A stretch of DNA of 64,000 nt from Dysgonamonadaceae bacterium (GTDB taxonomy: Bacteria; Bacteroidota; Bacteroidia; Bacteroidales; Azobacteroidaceae): assembly GCA_031289145.1 (NCBI GenBank), contig JAITQA010000118.1, positions 1 to 64,000 on the forward strand, given 5' to 3'. Shown here one piece after another: positions 38,901 to 47,756 of this stretch. Positions within the stretch are counted from its first letter, which is position 1. Every line of letters begins with the position of its first letter. The notes below the pieces were generated by a model. That model did not search any database, was not told the origin of the DNA, and worked only from the letters and a program-made list of their open reading frames with translations. Made by a program: the position numbers and the translations under genes.

Positions 38901-41342
38901 CAATGGACTTCCGACAGATGTCGCCGTGATGATGGTTTCCCCTTCAGTCAAACCCTCCACAATCACCCTGCCTCCGGAGGAGGTCACTGTCGCGACTGCA
39001 GGAGTAGACGAGGTCCATGTAAGATTTTTATTAACGGCATTACCGGGAGCAATTCTCGGATATACCAAGATAGAACCACCGGGTACAACATGATCAAGCC
39101 CGTCTAAAGACAGTCCTGTGACTTCATAAGTAGGCAGTGTCGAATTGATCACTTTATAGGCAAAATTGTCTATGGCTGACGTAATTGTAAGATTATTCGT
39201 CGCTGTGCGAAGACCATTGATAAAAAGCGACTTCACATTTGCCTTGGGAGGAAATATTAAAGAAAGCGGAACACCAGTTACAGTCTGTGTATGCGCCGGA
39301 TTATCCCGTTCCGTAATAGTAAAGGAACATTCATTGGCAAGGTAATCAATGTCAATGTCAAGCGTATACCACGTATCTAATCTTGTCACATTTTCGAGGC
39401 CGATTCCCTCAGGCTTTGAGCCTGTCGAAGAAACATAGTTACCCGTGAAATAAGCGATATGATCCGTCTCTTCGTCTGTGTCGGCAAAGATAAAAGTAAG
39501 TATCATGTTGGGTGTACCGTTATCGTCCTGTATGCTCAAAGTACCGCTGTTAATCTCAGGAAGACTCGGACTATCCTTGAATGAATTTTTTACCCGTCCG
39601 GCAAACCAGTCGAATCGCAGATTAAGCACACCACCCGTGATAGCGCTTGAGAGCGTGAATGTCTGATTTCTACCACCGGACTGGCCGTCCGCGTTAAAAT
39701 AAAGCGCTTTGGTACTTTGGAAAGAAGTTGTAGAACCTCCAAACGGCGCTACGCTGCTTTCGAAATCAGAGAATACAGTGTAAGGGTTGACAGCGGCTAC
39801 CTCAATATAATAGCGTCCTTCTACGCCTGAACCGTCAATGGTAGAAGCCTTTATATGCGTCTTGCCGAAGCCGCCGACGAGGGTGACTGAGCCGGAAGCG
39901 TTAACCGTTGCTATCGCCTCGTCATCCGACGACCACGTAATCGTTTTGTTGGAAGCGGTGGTGGGAAGGATTTGTGGAGACAGCGTGAAAGCAGCCGTAG
40001 AAGCAGGCGTAGCCGTGTAGAAAATACGACGGGCGCCCCAAAGATCAATACTGGTTACCTGATAGAAGATAACGGTTACATTGTGGGTCCCGTATGCGCC
40101 TCCTCCGTCTTCTGCGGTGGCCGTAATGGTTACTTCTCCTGCGCTGAGGCCGGTCACTTCGCCGGTAGAGGCGTTAACCGTGGCAACCGCCGTATTGGAC
40201 GACGACCAGACTACATTCTGGTTCGAAGCATTTCCGGGAGCGACAGTCTTACTCAGTGTAATCGTATTGCCGACAGAAACATCGCTTGCTCCGGAAACCG
40301 TAACGCCGGTCAGCGGAATCCCGGTATTGGTGACAGCAATCTCTTTTGTACCGAGTATGCCGACTGTGGCTGAAGTGGCGGTTACCGTTACCTCTCCGGC
40401 GCCGCCATTGGCGCCCGTAAGGGTGGCTGTCCAGGAAGGATAGCCGGCAGCAACAGTTGCCAGGTCGGGACGGTCAACGCTCCAGGTAATCGCATGGTTA
40501 GTTACATCGAACGGGAGTACTGCTGCCGAAAGGACGCTTGTGCCGCCGTTTGCATCAATTAAATCCCATTGGGATGCGACGGTAAGGCTTGTGGCTGGAA
40601 CATCGGGATCGGAATCAGCTATCTTGATGCCGATATTGTCGATCATGGGATTCCATGTGATGTTGGCGCCGTTTCGGGTTGCATAGAAATACATATTAGT
40701 GACCTGAGCCAAGGACGTTCCGCTCGGAACCGGCAGCATCACCTTTCGTTCATATCCGGCATCTCCGGTAACGGTAAAACAGATGCGTTGTCCCTTGTCT
40801 ACTTCTGCTTTTATGTGATACCAAGCAGACAAAGGGGTCTCGGTAAGGCTTGTCCTGTAAGTTTCATTGACTGTAGCCGCTTTTCCGCCGTTAAGGGTAC
40901 CTACTGCAATGCCGATCTGTGTATCGCTGCCTCTTAGGTTGTACACCGTGAAAAGGACGTTGTTATCACCGGTTCCATTCCGGAAACGGATTTGTCCTTC
41001 GTCATCCGTTCCTCCTGAATAAGCTGCAGGAAACCAGTCAAACTCTACGATTAGTTTTTTAGTGGCGGCCGCAGGCGGCGAAGTTAGTGTAAAGGTAGAA
41101 TTTCGAGCACCACTCTGGTTAGTAAGACTGAATTTCAGCATTCCATTCGTATTGGTTGGAGCATCCAACCAATCAGTAGCTAAATAACCTCCCGACAGAC
41201 TTCCTTTTACTGTCGGCAGGTTGTTGAAATATTCAAAGTAGTCATAGCCGGGATAGCTTTGTGCTTGTACCGCTAAGGCTACGAACAAGGCGGCTGTTGT
41301 GAAAAACAGGCCGCGAATTAATTGTGATAATTGTGTTTTCAT
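35946..41342 (-). CDS. Rhamnogalacturonan lyase (PL11-type) with Ig-like (BIG2) domains, Listeria-Bacteroides repeats and T9SS type A sorting domain
   Basis: 1798 aa; [54 protein letters not shown]-type N-terminal modules, [30 protein letters not shown] repeats, [13 protein letters not shown]...GSYIIRI tail. Confidence 0.94.
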   Translation of the reverse strand: MKTQLSQLIRGLFFTTAALFVALAVQAQSYPGYDYFEYFNNLPTVKGSLSGGYLATDWLDAPTNTNGMLKFSLTNQSGARNSTFTLTSPPAAATKKLIVEFDWFPAAYSGGTDDEGQIRFRNGTGDNNVLFTVYNLRGSDTQIGIAVGTLNGGKAATVNETYRTSLTETPLSAWYHIKAEVDKGQRICFTVTGDAGYERKVMLPVPSGTSLAQVTNMYFYATRNGANITWNPMIDNIGIKIADSDPDVPATSLTVASQWDLIDANGGTSVLSAAVLPFDVTNHAITWSVDRPDLATVAAGYPSWTATLTGANGGAGEVTVTATSATVGILGTKEIAVTNTGIPLTGVTVSGASDVSVGNTITLSKTVAPGNASNQNVVWSSSNTAVATVNASTGEVTGLSAGEVTITATAEDGGGAYGTHNVTVIFYQVTSIDLWGARRIFYTATPASTAAFTLSPQILPTTASNKTITWSSDDEAIATVNASGSVTLVGGFGKTHIKASTIDGSGVEGRYYIEVAAVNPYTVFSDFESSVAPFGGSTTSFQSTKALYFNADGQSGGRNQTFTLSSAITGGVLNLRFDWFAGRVKNSFKDSPSLPEINSGTLSIQDDNGTPNMILTFIFADTDEETDHIAYFTGNYVSSTGSKPEGIGLENVTRLDTWYTLDIDIDYLANECSFTITERDNPAHTQTVTGVPLSLIFPPKANVKSLFINGLRTATNNLTITSAIDNFAYKVINSTLPTYEVTGLSLDGLDHVVPGGSILVYPRIAPGNAVNKNLTWTSSTPAVATVTSSGGRVIVEGLTEGETIITATSVGSPLISAEKTITVAPIELPKRQIEKLSRGLVAVPSGSNVFLSWRLLGTDPDGIEFNLYKNDDTTPLNPSPLDAAHTDYLHTGGTAANTYSVAVLVGGEEIYRSEPANVWTGQYLNIPVQMPTTGHLPDGSPYTNYTIYDGSTADLDGDGEYEIVFLWAPANLQDNSNTGQTGNVYIDAYKLDGTKLWGDGKYIDLGSNIRAGAHYSPFLVFDFDGDGKAEIAIRTSDGTKDTEGQLIGVDAVHATADGLILSGPEFVSIFEGATGKVLASAPYDPPRGNPVDWGDGMANRSDRFLATVAYLDGIHPSAVMCRGYYTRTTLAAWDWDGVNLTKRWLFDSDVSGKQYGGQGNHNMSVGDVDGDGKDEIVYGSLTVDDDGSPMYTTGLGHGDAMHVGKLDPSRPGLQMMGVHENPFPYGMEMHDLLTGDLIWSVLASGDIGRGVSADIDPNYPGTESWSSGGLGTYAANGTKLSSSSPSSMNMAIYWDGDTGRELFDGSSGPSVTKINPTGTAPSKSFGSSNVITFSGASTNGGTKNNPCLQADILGDWREEVILRATDNTALRVYTTITATSHSGNGGVPTSGIPTLMHNKEYRLAVAWQNGGYNQPPHADFFLGYNMEDVVREEGEAFAITFDPNSGVFADLTTDPKVIKTVTGAYVEFPEISKAGTVLLGWFLPDGTAYNPTELYSADITLKAKWQNTLYFNANGGTVELASKSVIYGEAVGTLPTPGLTHYTFNGWNTVQAGTGDTYTATTVYLADGNTTLYAQWTENLYTVTFEGEGVTIDPLTISEGELIVRPDDPVRTGYIFDGWYYYNELWNFNYPVYSNMTLVAHWIAIPTYTVTFTGENIGSIDPQTVMEGDVIVRPNEPPARSGYLFLGWYYNDELWNFYNPVYADMTLVGRWKDITGIAGLDGTELRVYPNPANDYVVISGLTGNETISIIDLAGREVLTHKAAQQKETIVLGNLQQGSYIIRIANDSTIKISKLIIEK

Positions 41343-41400
41343 ACGTAAATGAATGTATTAATGTATTAAAGTGCTGATGAAAAAAAAAAGTAAGTTAAAA

Positions 41401-41439
41401 GTTCCTGTCACGGCAGTTTGATCTGCCATGACAGGGAAC
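41401..41439 (-). terminator. Rho-independent terminator between the two PL11 genes
   Basis: GTTCCTGTCAcGGCAG/CTGCCaTGACAgGGAAC near-perfect stem; minus continues TTTTAACTTACTTTTTTTTTT. Confidence 0.78.
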
Positions 41440-41472
41440 CTTCTCTGATTAATCAAAATGAACTTGAATTTA

Positions 41473-44400
41473 CTATTTCCGGATAATCAATTTAGTAGTT
41501 TTTGCATTCTTTTCGTTTACAATACGAATCAAATAACTACCTTGTTGTAATTTATTCAGGTTGATAGTTTCTTTCTGATTTGTCGCCTTATGAATCAGCA
41601 ATATCCGGCCTGCTATATCGGTTATGTAAACGGTCTCGTTGCCGTCCAGACCCGAAATGACAACATAGTCATAAGCAGGATTGGGGTATATTTGCAATTC
41701 GGCGCCATCCAAACCGGCTATACCGGTAATGTCTTTCCAGCGACCGACAAGCGTCATATCGGCATAAACGGGATTGTAGAAATTCCACAATTCATCGTTA
41801 TAATACCAGCCGAGAAACAGATAGCCGCTACGGGCAGGCGGTTCATTCGGAGGGACGAGGGTTTCACCTTCAAATACAGTCTGTGAATCGGGATTTCCGA
41901 TGTTTTCGCCTTCGAAAATTACGGTGTAAGCAGGAATGGCTGTCCAATGCGCGACCAGTGTCATATTGGAATAAGCGGGATAATCAAAATTCCACAGTTC
42001 GTTATAGTAATACCAACCGTCAAACCGGTAGCCCCGACGGACAGGGTCATCCGGACGAACAATGAGTTCTCCTTCCGTTATAGTCATCGTAATACCTTCG
42101 ATTCCTTCGCCTTCGAAAGTTACCGTGTAGGTAATGGCTATCCAGTGCGCGACAAGCGTCATATCGGCATAAACAGGATTGTTAAAATCCCATGCACCGT
42201 TGGCAGAATACCATCCGGCAAATATATAGCCGCTACGATAAGGTTCTGCCGGATAAGTAACTCTTTCACCTTCCAATAATATCTGCGGATCAATACCGGT
42301 TACGCCTTCCCCTTCGAAAGTTACCGTGTAAGTAATCGCCGTCCAATGGGCGACAAGCGTCAAATCGTCAGAAACCGGGTCGTCAAAATCCCAGAGGTCA
42401 TCGCCATTATACCAACCGTCAAATGTATATCCGGTACGGACAGGCTCTGTCGGTTCTTCAGCCGTTTGCCCATCTTCTACTGTTTGCGGGTCAATATCGG
42501 TGATGCCTTCGCCTTCGAAAGTAACGGTATGGTAGACAGTCGTAGTTAACCATTTTGCATATAAAGTTATGTCGGAATCTTCCAATGTGATGGGGTCAAA
42601 CGCTGTATCGTCGGACTTGAACCATCCCAAAAATTCGGACGCGCTTTTGGTAATACCCGGAACGTCAAAATAGGCGTCGGTTACCATCTTTATCAGTTTC
42701 GTGCCTGTAGATGCATCCTCGAAAACGCCTCCGTTCGGCACCAAAGTAATAGTGAAAATCCGGCCTTCTTCTCTGACCACATCAGACATGTTATAGCCTA
42801 AGAAAAAATCGACATGCGGCGGCTGGTTGTAACCTGCGTTTTGCCAGGCAATCGCATTTCGGTATTCCTTGTTGTGCATCAGTGTAGGGATGCCACTGGC
42901 CGGTACAGCACCGGCGCCGGTATGTGTTGTCGGATTGATGGTGGTGTATATCCGCAAGGCTGTATTATCCGTTTTGCGAAGGATTACTTCTTCGCGCCAG
43001 TCGCCGAGGATATCCGCTTGCAAGCAAGGATTTGCTTTTGTTCCGCCATTGGTGGAAGCGCCGGAGAACGTCATCGGCGTAGCGGTTGCGAAAGTTTTAT
43101 TGGGGGCGGTTCCGGATGCAGTTATTTTTGTTATAACGGGATTGTCGGTACCGTCAAAGAGTTCACGTCCCGTATCGCCGTCCCAGTAAATAACCATATT
43201 CATTACGCTGATGCTTCCGCCCAATTTTGTACCGTCGGCGGCGAAAGTGCCAAGTCCTCCGGCGCTCCAAGATTCTTCACCCGGATAGCTTGGGTCTACA
43301 TCTGCAGAAACTCCGCGTCCGGTGTCCGTTGTGCCTGTTACACGCCAGATAATATCGCCGGTCATTGCATCGTGCATTTCTATACCAAAAGGCGTTTCCT
43401 CATGCACGTCCACTACTTGTAATCCGGGACGTGTAGGGTCTAATTTTCCGACATGAATCGCGTCGCCATGTCCCAATCCGGTCGTGTACATCGCGGTGCC
43501 GTCATCGTCTAAGGTGAGTGATCCGTAAATAATTTCGTCTTTCCCATCCGCATCCACATCGGCTACCGAGAGGTTATGATTCCCTTGTCCGGCATACTGT
43601 GAGCCGGCAACATTCGAATCGAAAAACCAGCGTTGCGTCAATGCTGTGCCGTTCCAGTCCCAGGCGGCTAAGCAGGTACGGGTGTAGTATCCGCGACACA
43701 TCACCGCGCTTGGATGAACGCCGTCCAAATAAGCCAATCCGACAAGGAACCGGTCAACCCGGTTACCGTAATCATCCCCCCAAGCAGAGACGGTGCCTCT
43801 GGGTGGATTATAGTCTTTTGTATCAAGCAATGTACCGGTAGCGCCTTCGAATACCGAGAGGTATTCGGGGCCTGAGAGTATGTAACCTGAGCTATTTCCC
43901 AAGTAGGTGCTACTACCGATCATGGTACCTTGAGTATCTGTGGTTCCGGGGGCGGTTTTTACAATAATTTCCGCTTTCCCGTCGCCATCGAAATCAGCAA
44001 CCAGGAACATCGTGTAGTGGGCGCCGGCCCGGATATTGCTACCCAAGTCGATATATTTCCCGGCTCCCCATAGTTTGGTGCCGTCTAATTTATAGGCGTC
44101 AATAAATACATTTCCGGTATAGCCGCCGGTTGAGTTATCCTGCAAATTGGCCGGCGCCCAGAAGAAGACAATTTCGTATTGGCCATCGCCGTCCAAGTCG
44201 GCTACCGTACCATCGTATATGGTATAATCATTGTAGGCTGATCCGTTGTACAGATGTCCTGTGGTAGGCTTCTGAACCGGAATTTCCAGATACTGCTCGT
44301 CCCATACGCTTGCCGACTTCGAGCGATAGGCTTCCTCTCCGTCAAACAATACGGCTACCGTGTAGGTATCCGTAAGCGTTCCGCTTGCGTCTGTATAATC

Positions 44401-45576
44401 GGTATACGCCGCATTAAGCGGACTTCCGTTGACAGGCGTAGCGCCGCCGTTTTTATAGAGGTTGAATTGGATGCCATCCGGGTCGCTACCCAGCAATCGC
44501 CAAGTCAGGAAGACGCCGGTGCCGGTTTTAACAGCCACCAGCCCCCGGTCAAGTTTTTCCGTGTTCCTTTTCGGAAGATCAAGCGGGGCTACGGTGATGG
44601 TTTTTTCGGCATAAATAGTTGGAACATCGTTAGATGTAGCCCTGATAACGGCGGTTCCTTCGGATACGCCCGTCACAATCGGCTTGTCGGCGTCAACGGT
44701 CGCAACACTTGTATTATCTGACGTCCACGTTACCGTTTTGTCGTCCGCATTGGTCGGTGTAACTCTCGGATAGAGCATGATGGTGCTGCCGGGCGCTACT
44801 TTGTCAAGTCCGTCTAAAGTTATGCCGGTAATCGGATTTCCGGGAGGCGTAGCATCTACGACCTTGTATTTGAAATTATCAATGGCCGAAGTGATGTTGA
44901 GCGTCTGACCGCTGGCGCGAATCCCGTTGAAATAGAAAGAGCCTACCTTTGGGTTGGGTGGATTCGCTGTGGAAAGCGGAATATTCGAGTAGGTTTGCGT
45001 GTTAGTCGGCGTCGCTTTATCCGTAATGGTAAACGAGTAAAGTTTTTGTTGAAAATCAAAGCGTATCTTAAGGGTGTACCATTTGCTTACGGCAGTAATA
45101 CCTGAAATCACGGTACCTGTTTCAAGATCCGTAGCGCTGTTTGTATAGTTTCCTGTCAGATAGGCAAACCGATAGGTACTACCGGAAGATATATTCCAAC
45201 GGATAGAAAATATTTGATTTCCGGTACCCTTGGCATCCTGAATACTGAATACGCCACGGTTAGTAGCTGTTGTTAAGGGTCCGGCATACCAATCAAACTC
45301 AAAATCAAGAACACTGCCTTCGACCGGAGCTGTAAGATTAAAGGTAGCAGCCCGACTACCGCTACCGTTAGCTGTCATATATAAACTATATCCGGTTTCG
45401 CCGCCTAAGGTATTAATACTACGAGAGCCGTATCCGGTAGGCTCATCAAAAGGCACTGAATTTGATTCAAAATCGGTAGACACATCCCATGTTTGTGCCT
45501 GTGTCGCCATGCTTATGAACAAAGCGGCTGCTGTAAGAGACAGACAGCGAAAAAAATGTAAAAAATTTGTTTTCAT
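41473..45576 (-). CDS. Rhamnogalacturonan lyase (PL11-type) with Listeria-Bacteroides repeats and T9SS type A sorting domain
   Basis: Track ORF starts at 45600; the internal Met (MKTNFLHFFRCLSLTAAALF signal) at 45576 is likelier. KLDRGLVAVKTGTGVFLTWRLLGSDP core; four to five about 67-aa repeats; YPNPAYDYVVISG...GSYLIRI tail. Confidence 0.93.
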   Translation of the reverse strand: MKTNFLHFFRCLSLTAAALFISMATQAQTWDVSTDFESNSVPFDEPTGYGSRSINTLGGETGYSLYMTANGSGSRAATFNLTAPVEGSVLDFEFDWYAGPLTTATNRGVFSIQDAKGTGNQIFSIRWNISSGSTYRFAYLTGNYTNSATDLETGTVISGITAVSKWYTLKIRFDFQQKLYSFTITDKATPTNTQTYSNIPLSTANPPNPKVGSFYFNGIRASGQTLNITSAIDNFKYKVVDATPPGNPITGITLDGLDKVAPGSTIMLYPRVTPTNADDKTVTWTSDNTSVATVDADKPIVTGVSEGTAVIRATSNDVPTIYAEKTITVAPLDLPKRNTEKLDRGLVAVKTGTGVFLTWRLLGSDPDGIQFNLYKNGGATPVNGSPLNAAYTDYTDASGTLTDTYTVAVLFDGEEAYRSKSASVWDEQYLEIPVQKPTTGHLYNGSAYNDYTIYDGTVADLDGDGQYEIVFFWAPANLQDNSTGGYTGNVFIDAYKLDGTKLWGAGKYIDLGSNIRAGAHYTMFLVADFDGDGKAEIIVKTAPGTTDTQGTMIGSSTYLGNSSGYILSGPEYLSVFEGATGTLLDTKDYNPPRGTVSAWGDDYGNRVDRFLVGLAYLDGVHPSAVMCRGYYTRTCLAAWDWNGTALTQRWFFDSNVAGSQYAGQGNHNLSVADVDADGKDEIIYGSLTLDDDGTAMYTTGLGHGDAIHVGKLDPTRPGLQVVDVHEETPFGIEMHDAMTGDIIWRVTGTTDTGRGVSADVDPSYPGEESWSAGGLGTFAADGTKLGGSISVMNMVIYWDGDTGRELFDGTDNPVITKITASGTAPNKTFATATPMTFSGASTNGGTKANPCLQADILGDWREEVILRKTDNTALRIYTTINPTTHTGAGAVPASGIPTLMHNKEYRNAIAWQNAGYNQPPHVDFFLGYNMSDVVREEGRIFTITLVPNGGVFEDASTGTKLIKMVTDAYFDVPGITKSASEFLGWFKSDDTAFDPITLEDSDITLYAKWLTTTVYHTVTFEGEGITDIDPQTVEDGQTAEEPTEPVRTGYTFDGWYNGDDLWDFDDPVSDDLTLVAHWTAITYTVTFEGEGVTGIDPQILLEGERVTYPAEPYRSGYIFAGWYSANGAWDFNNPVYADMTLVAHWIAITYTVTFEGEGIEGITMTITEGELIVRPDDPVRRGYRFDGWYYYNELWNFDYPAYSNMTLVAHWTAIPAYTVIFEGENIGNPDSQTVFEGETLVPPNEPPARSGYLFLGWYYNDELWNFYNPVYADMTLVGRWKDITGIAGLDGAELQIYPNPAYDYVVISGLDGNETVYITDIAGRILLIHKATNQKETINLNKLQQGSYLIRIVNEKNAKTTKLIIRK

Positions 45577-45606
45577 GTGTATAAACTTGCTTAAGACCAC
45601 GCTATC

Positions 45607-45644
45607 CGGACAAAGTTGAAAATGTAAATTTTCCGCTTTGTCCG
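45607..45644. other. Intergenic nested hairpin between susD-like and PL11 genes
   Basis: CGGACAAAG ... CTTTGTCCG (9 bp) enclosing GAAAAT-gtaa-ATTTTC (6 bp); no clear T-tract. Confidence 0.5.
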
Positions 45645-45710
45645 AAACAACGAGGACAATGGCCCTTTTGAAGAGCCTTAATCTAAAACAATCTAAATTT
45701 ATTTATTTAA

Positions 45711-47723
45711 TCAATACCCCGGGTTTTGCATGGCTTGCTTTTCAGCATCCGTAAGCGCAACGCCGTTTTTGGTAATTGCATTTAAGAACGTTTGCGGGAT
45801 TGGTCGCAAGTAGTGCGTCGACGCATTGAAAGCGGCTCCGGCAATTGTATTTCCATCGTTGAAAGATTTCCAACGTTTTTCCAATTGTTTTGTTCTTGCC
45901 AAATCCGGCCAACGGATCAACTCTCCCATCAATTCGCGGGAACGCTCGTTGAGAATAAATACGATAAATTTCTCCGCATTGGAGCTGGCGCCTAACGTAC
46001 TGTAAAATTCGCGGGGCGAGTTGAAAATAGCATCCACGGAAGCGAATTTCAAGTCATCTTTGGTAGCGGCGGTTGTGACGGGTATGTCATTGTTGGATTC
46101 GTAATAGGTATTCGTTTCCGAATAAACCGCGCCGCCTGCAACACCGCTTCCGAGGGAATTGGTTTTGTAGGCTTGTCCGCCGTCCACGTTTTTGTTGCGG
46201 TTTTCACCGTTGGCATAGCCTGCTCTTTCCCGCAAGGCATTGATGTAAGGCAGCGCATCGCTGTATTTTTCTTGACGGCCTAAAGCCTCGGCTATCATCA
46301 GGTAGTCTTCGGCAGAGCGTGCCATAATACCATCGCGACAACCGAATTGATCGGCAATCGATGTCCGTGATCCGTCGCGGAATTTACTCAAAGCCACAAA
46401 ACGCGAGCGTTCGGTGTTGGCGCCGGCGCTGTACCAGCCATAATTACCATGTTGATTGAGTGATGATCCGGCCTCTCCGCTAAAATAGCGGACAAACATG
46501 TGCGGTGCGCGGTATTTGATGTTTTCGCTGGTATAACGGGTATCGCCGGCGTCATTTACAATATACAGAGCGCCTTCTTCTCCCGCAACGAATTTACGAT
46601 CTGTGCCCGTTTTACCGGCAGGTGCATAATCTCCCCATAGTGGCGCTGCACCCGGATTGTTACATCGATAGCTGGTAGTGAAACTTTTCCAGAAACGGGA
46701 ATCGTTTACGCGGTCGTAAACATCTAATGCGTAATTGGTGGTACGCATACGGCTAAATTCCCGGTCGCCGGATAAATCGCGTACCAATCCGGCTAAATTT
46801 TGGTATATCGCCGGATAATACAAATGTATCTGGTTGCCGTAACGTCCTTTGGATGCGGCGTCGTTCGAGAATTGGGCAGCCAATATCACTTCCGATACTT
46901 TTTCATTATTACCGTTTGGCGTCGTATAATCCCAGAGATTGACAAAATCGTTACACAAAGGATGTGCGGCAATCACTTCTTTTCCGTATTTGATAACCGT
47001 TTCAAGGTCTGCGGATTTGTAAGCGGAATTCCATGAATCGTTGATTTCGCTGGCGCGGGACAAAGAAGCCTTTGCCAGGTAATGCGCTGCAGCCCATTTG
47101 GTCAAACGCCCTGTTTCGGCAGGCGTAGCGGGTAATAAATCGTAAGCGTTTTTCAGGTCGCTTATGATCAATTCGTAACATTCTTCCACCGTATTGCGGG
47201 TAAACTCAGTCTGTGGTCCTTGAACCGGTTCTTTTACCAAAGGTACGCCGCCAAACTGGGTAACCAGGACGAAATAATTGAAACCGCGTACAAAATAACC
47301 TTCACCCAAACGGACATTCGCATTGGGACTTGACTGGTCGTAAAACGCAGGTACGTTGCTAATCAATATATTAGCCGAGTTGATACCGCCATACATATTG
47401 TCCCAGTAAGTGCCGGCGTCTCCGTCGGCAGGACTTACCGATGATGTATAGTTATTGTAATAAGCTCTTGCTTCATCATTTCCTACCGACATTTCATCGG
47501 TTCCGTAATTGGTAAGCGCATAAGACCATTCGTAATTGAAATGGAATTCAAAGGTTTGATACATACCGATGGACAATTTATCCAGCCCTTCGGGCGTTTC
47601 AAAACTTTGTGTACTGTCTTTTGTTGTCAATTCTTCTTTCAGGAACTCTTCGGAACAAGAGAGGGCGATGCCCATCCACATAATTATTCCTGCGATTATT
47701 GCTATATATTTATGTATTTTCAT
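45711..47723 (-). CDS. SusD/RagB family nutrient-binding outer membrane lipoprotein
   Basis: SCSEEFLKEELTTKDS N-terminus, YFVRGFNYFVLVTQFGGVPLV, YLRPIPQTFLNAI...MQNPGY C-terminus. The likely start is internal to the track start at 47753. Confidence 0.94.
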   Translation of the reverse strand: MKIHKYIAIIAGIIMWMGIALSCSEEFLKEELTTKDSTQSFETPEGLDKLSIGMYQTFEFHFNYEWSYALTNYGTDEMSVGNDEARAYYNNYTSSVSPADGDAGTYWDNMYGGINSANILISNVPAFYDQSSPNANVRLGEGYFVRGFNYFVLVTQFGGVPLVKEPVQGPQTEFTRNTVEECYELIISDLKNAYDLLPATPAETGRLTKWAAAHYLAKASLSRASEINDSWNSAYKSADLETVIKYGKEVIAAHPLCNDFVNLWDYTTPNGNNEKVSEVILAAQFSNDAASKGRYGNQIHLYYPAIYQNLAGLVRDLSGDREFSRMRTTNYALDVYDRVNDSRFWKSFTTSYRCNNPGAAPLWGDYAPAGKTGTDRKFVAGEEGALYIVNDAGDTRYTSENIKYRAPHMFVRYFSGEAGSSLNQHGNYGWYSAGANTERSRFVALSKFRDGSRTSIADQFGCRDGIMARSAEDYLMIAEALGRQEKYSDALPYINALRERAGYANGENRNKNVDGGQAYKTNSLGSGVAGGAVYSETNTYYESNNDIPVTTAATKDDLKFASVDAIFNSPREFYSTLGASSNAEKFIVFILNERSRELMGELIRWPDLARTKQLEKRWKSFNDGNTIAGAAFNASTHYLRPIPQTFLNAITKNGVALTDAEKQAMQNPGY

Positions 47724-47756
47724 ATCTGCAAATTTTTTAATTAGATTTTTCATATT

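Noticed and set aside
42814-43422. 202-aa plus-strand ORF inside the PL11 gene, with a parallel 130-aa ORF at 37092..37484 in the paralog
   Set aside because: Similarity between them is explained by antisense translation of homologous PL11 sequence, not by independent conservation.
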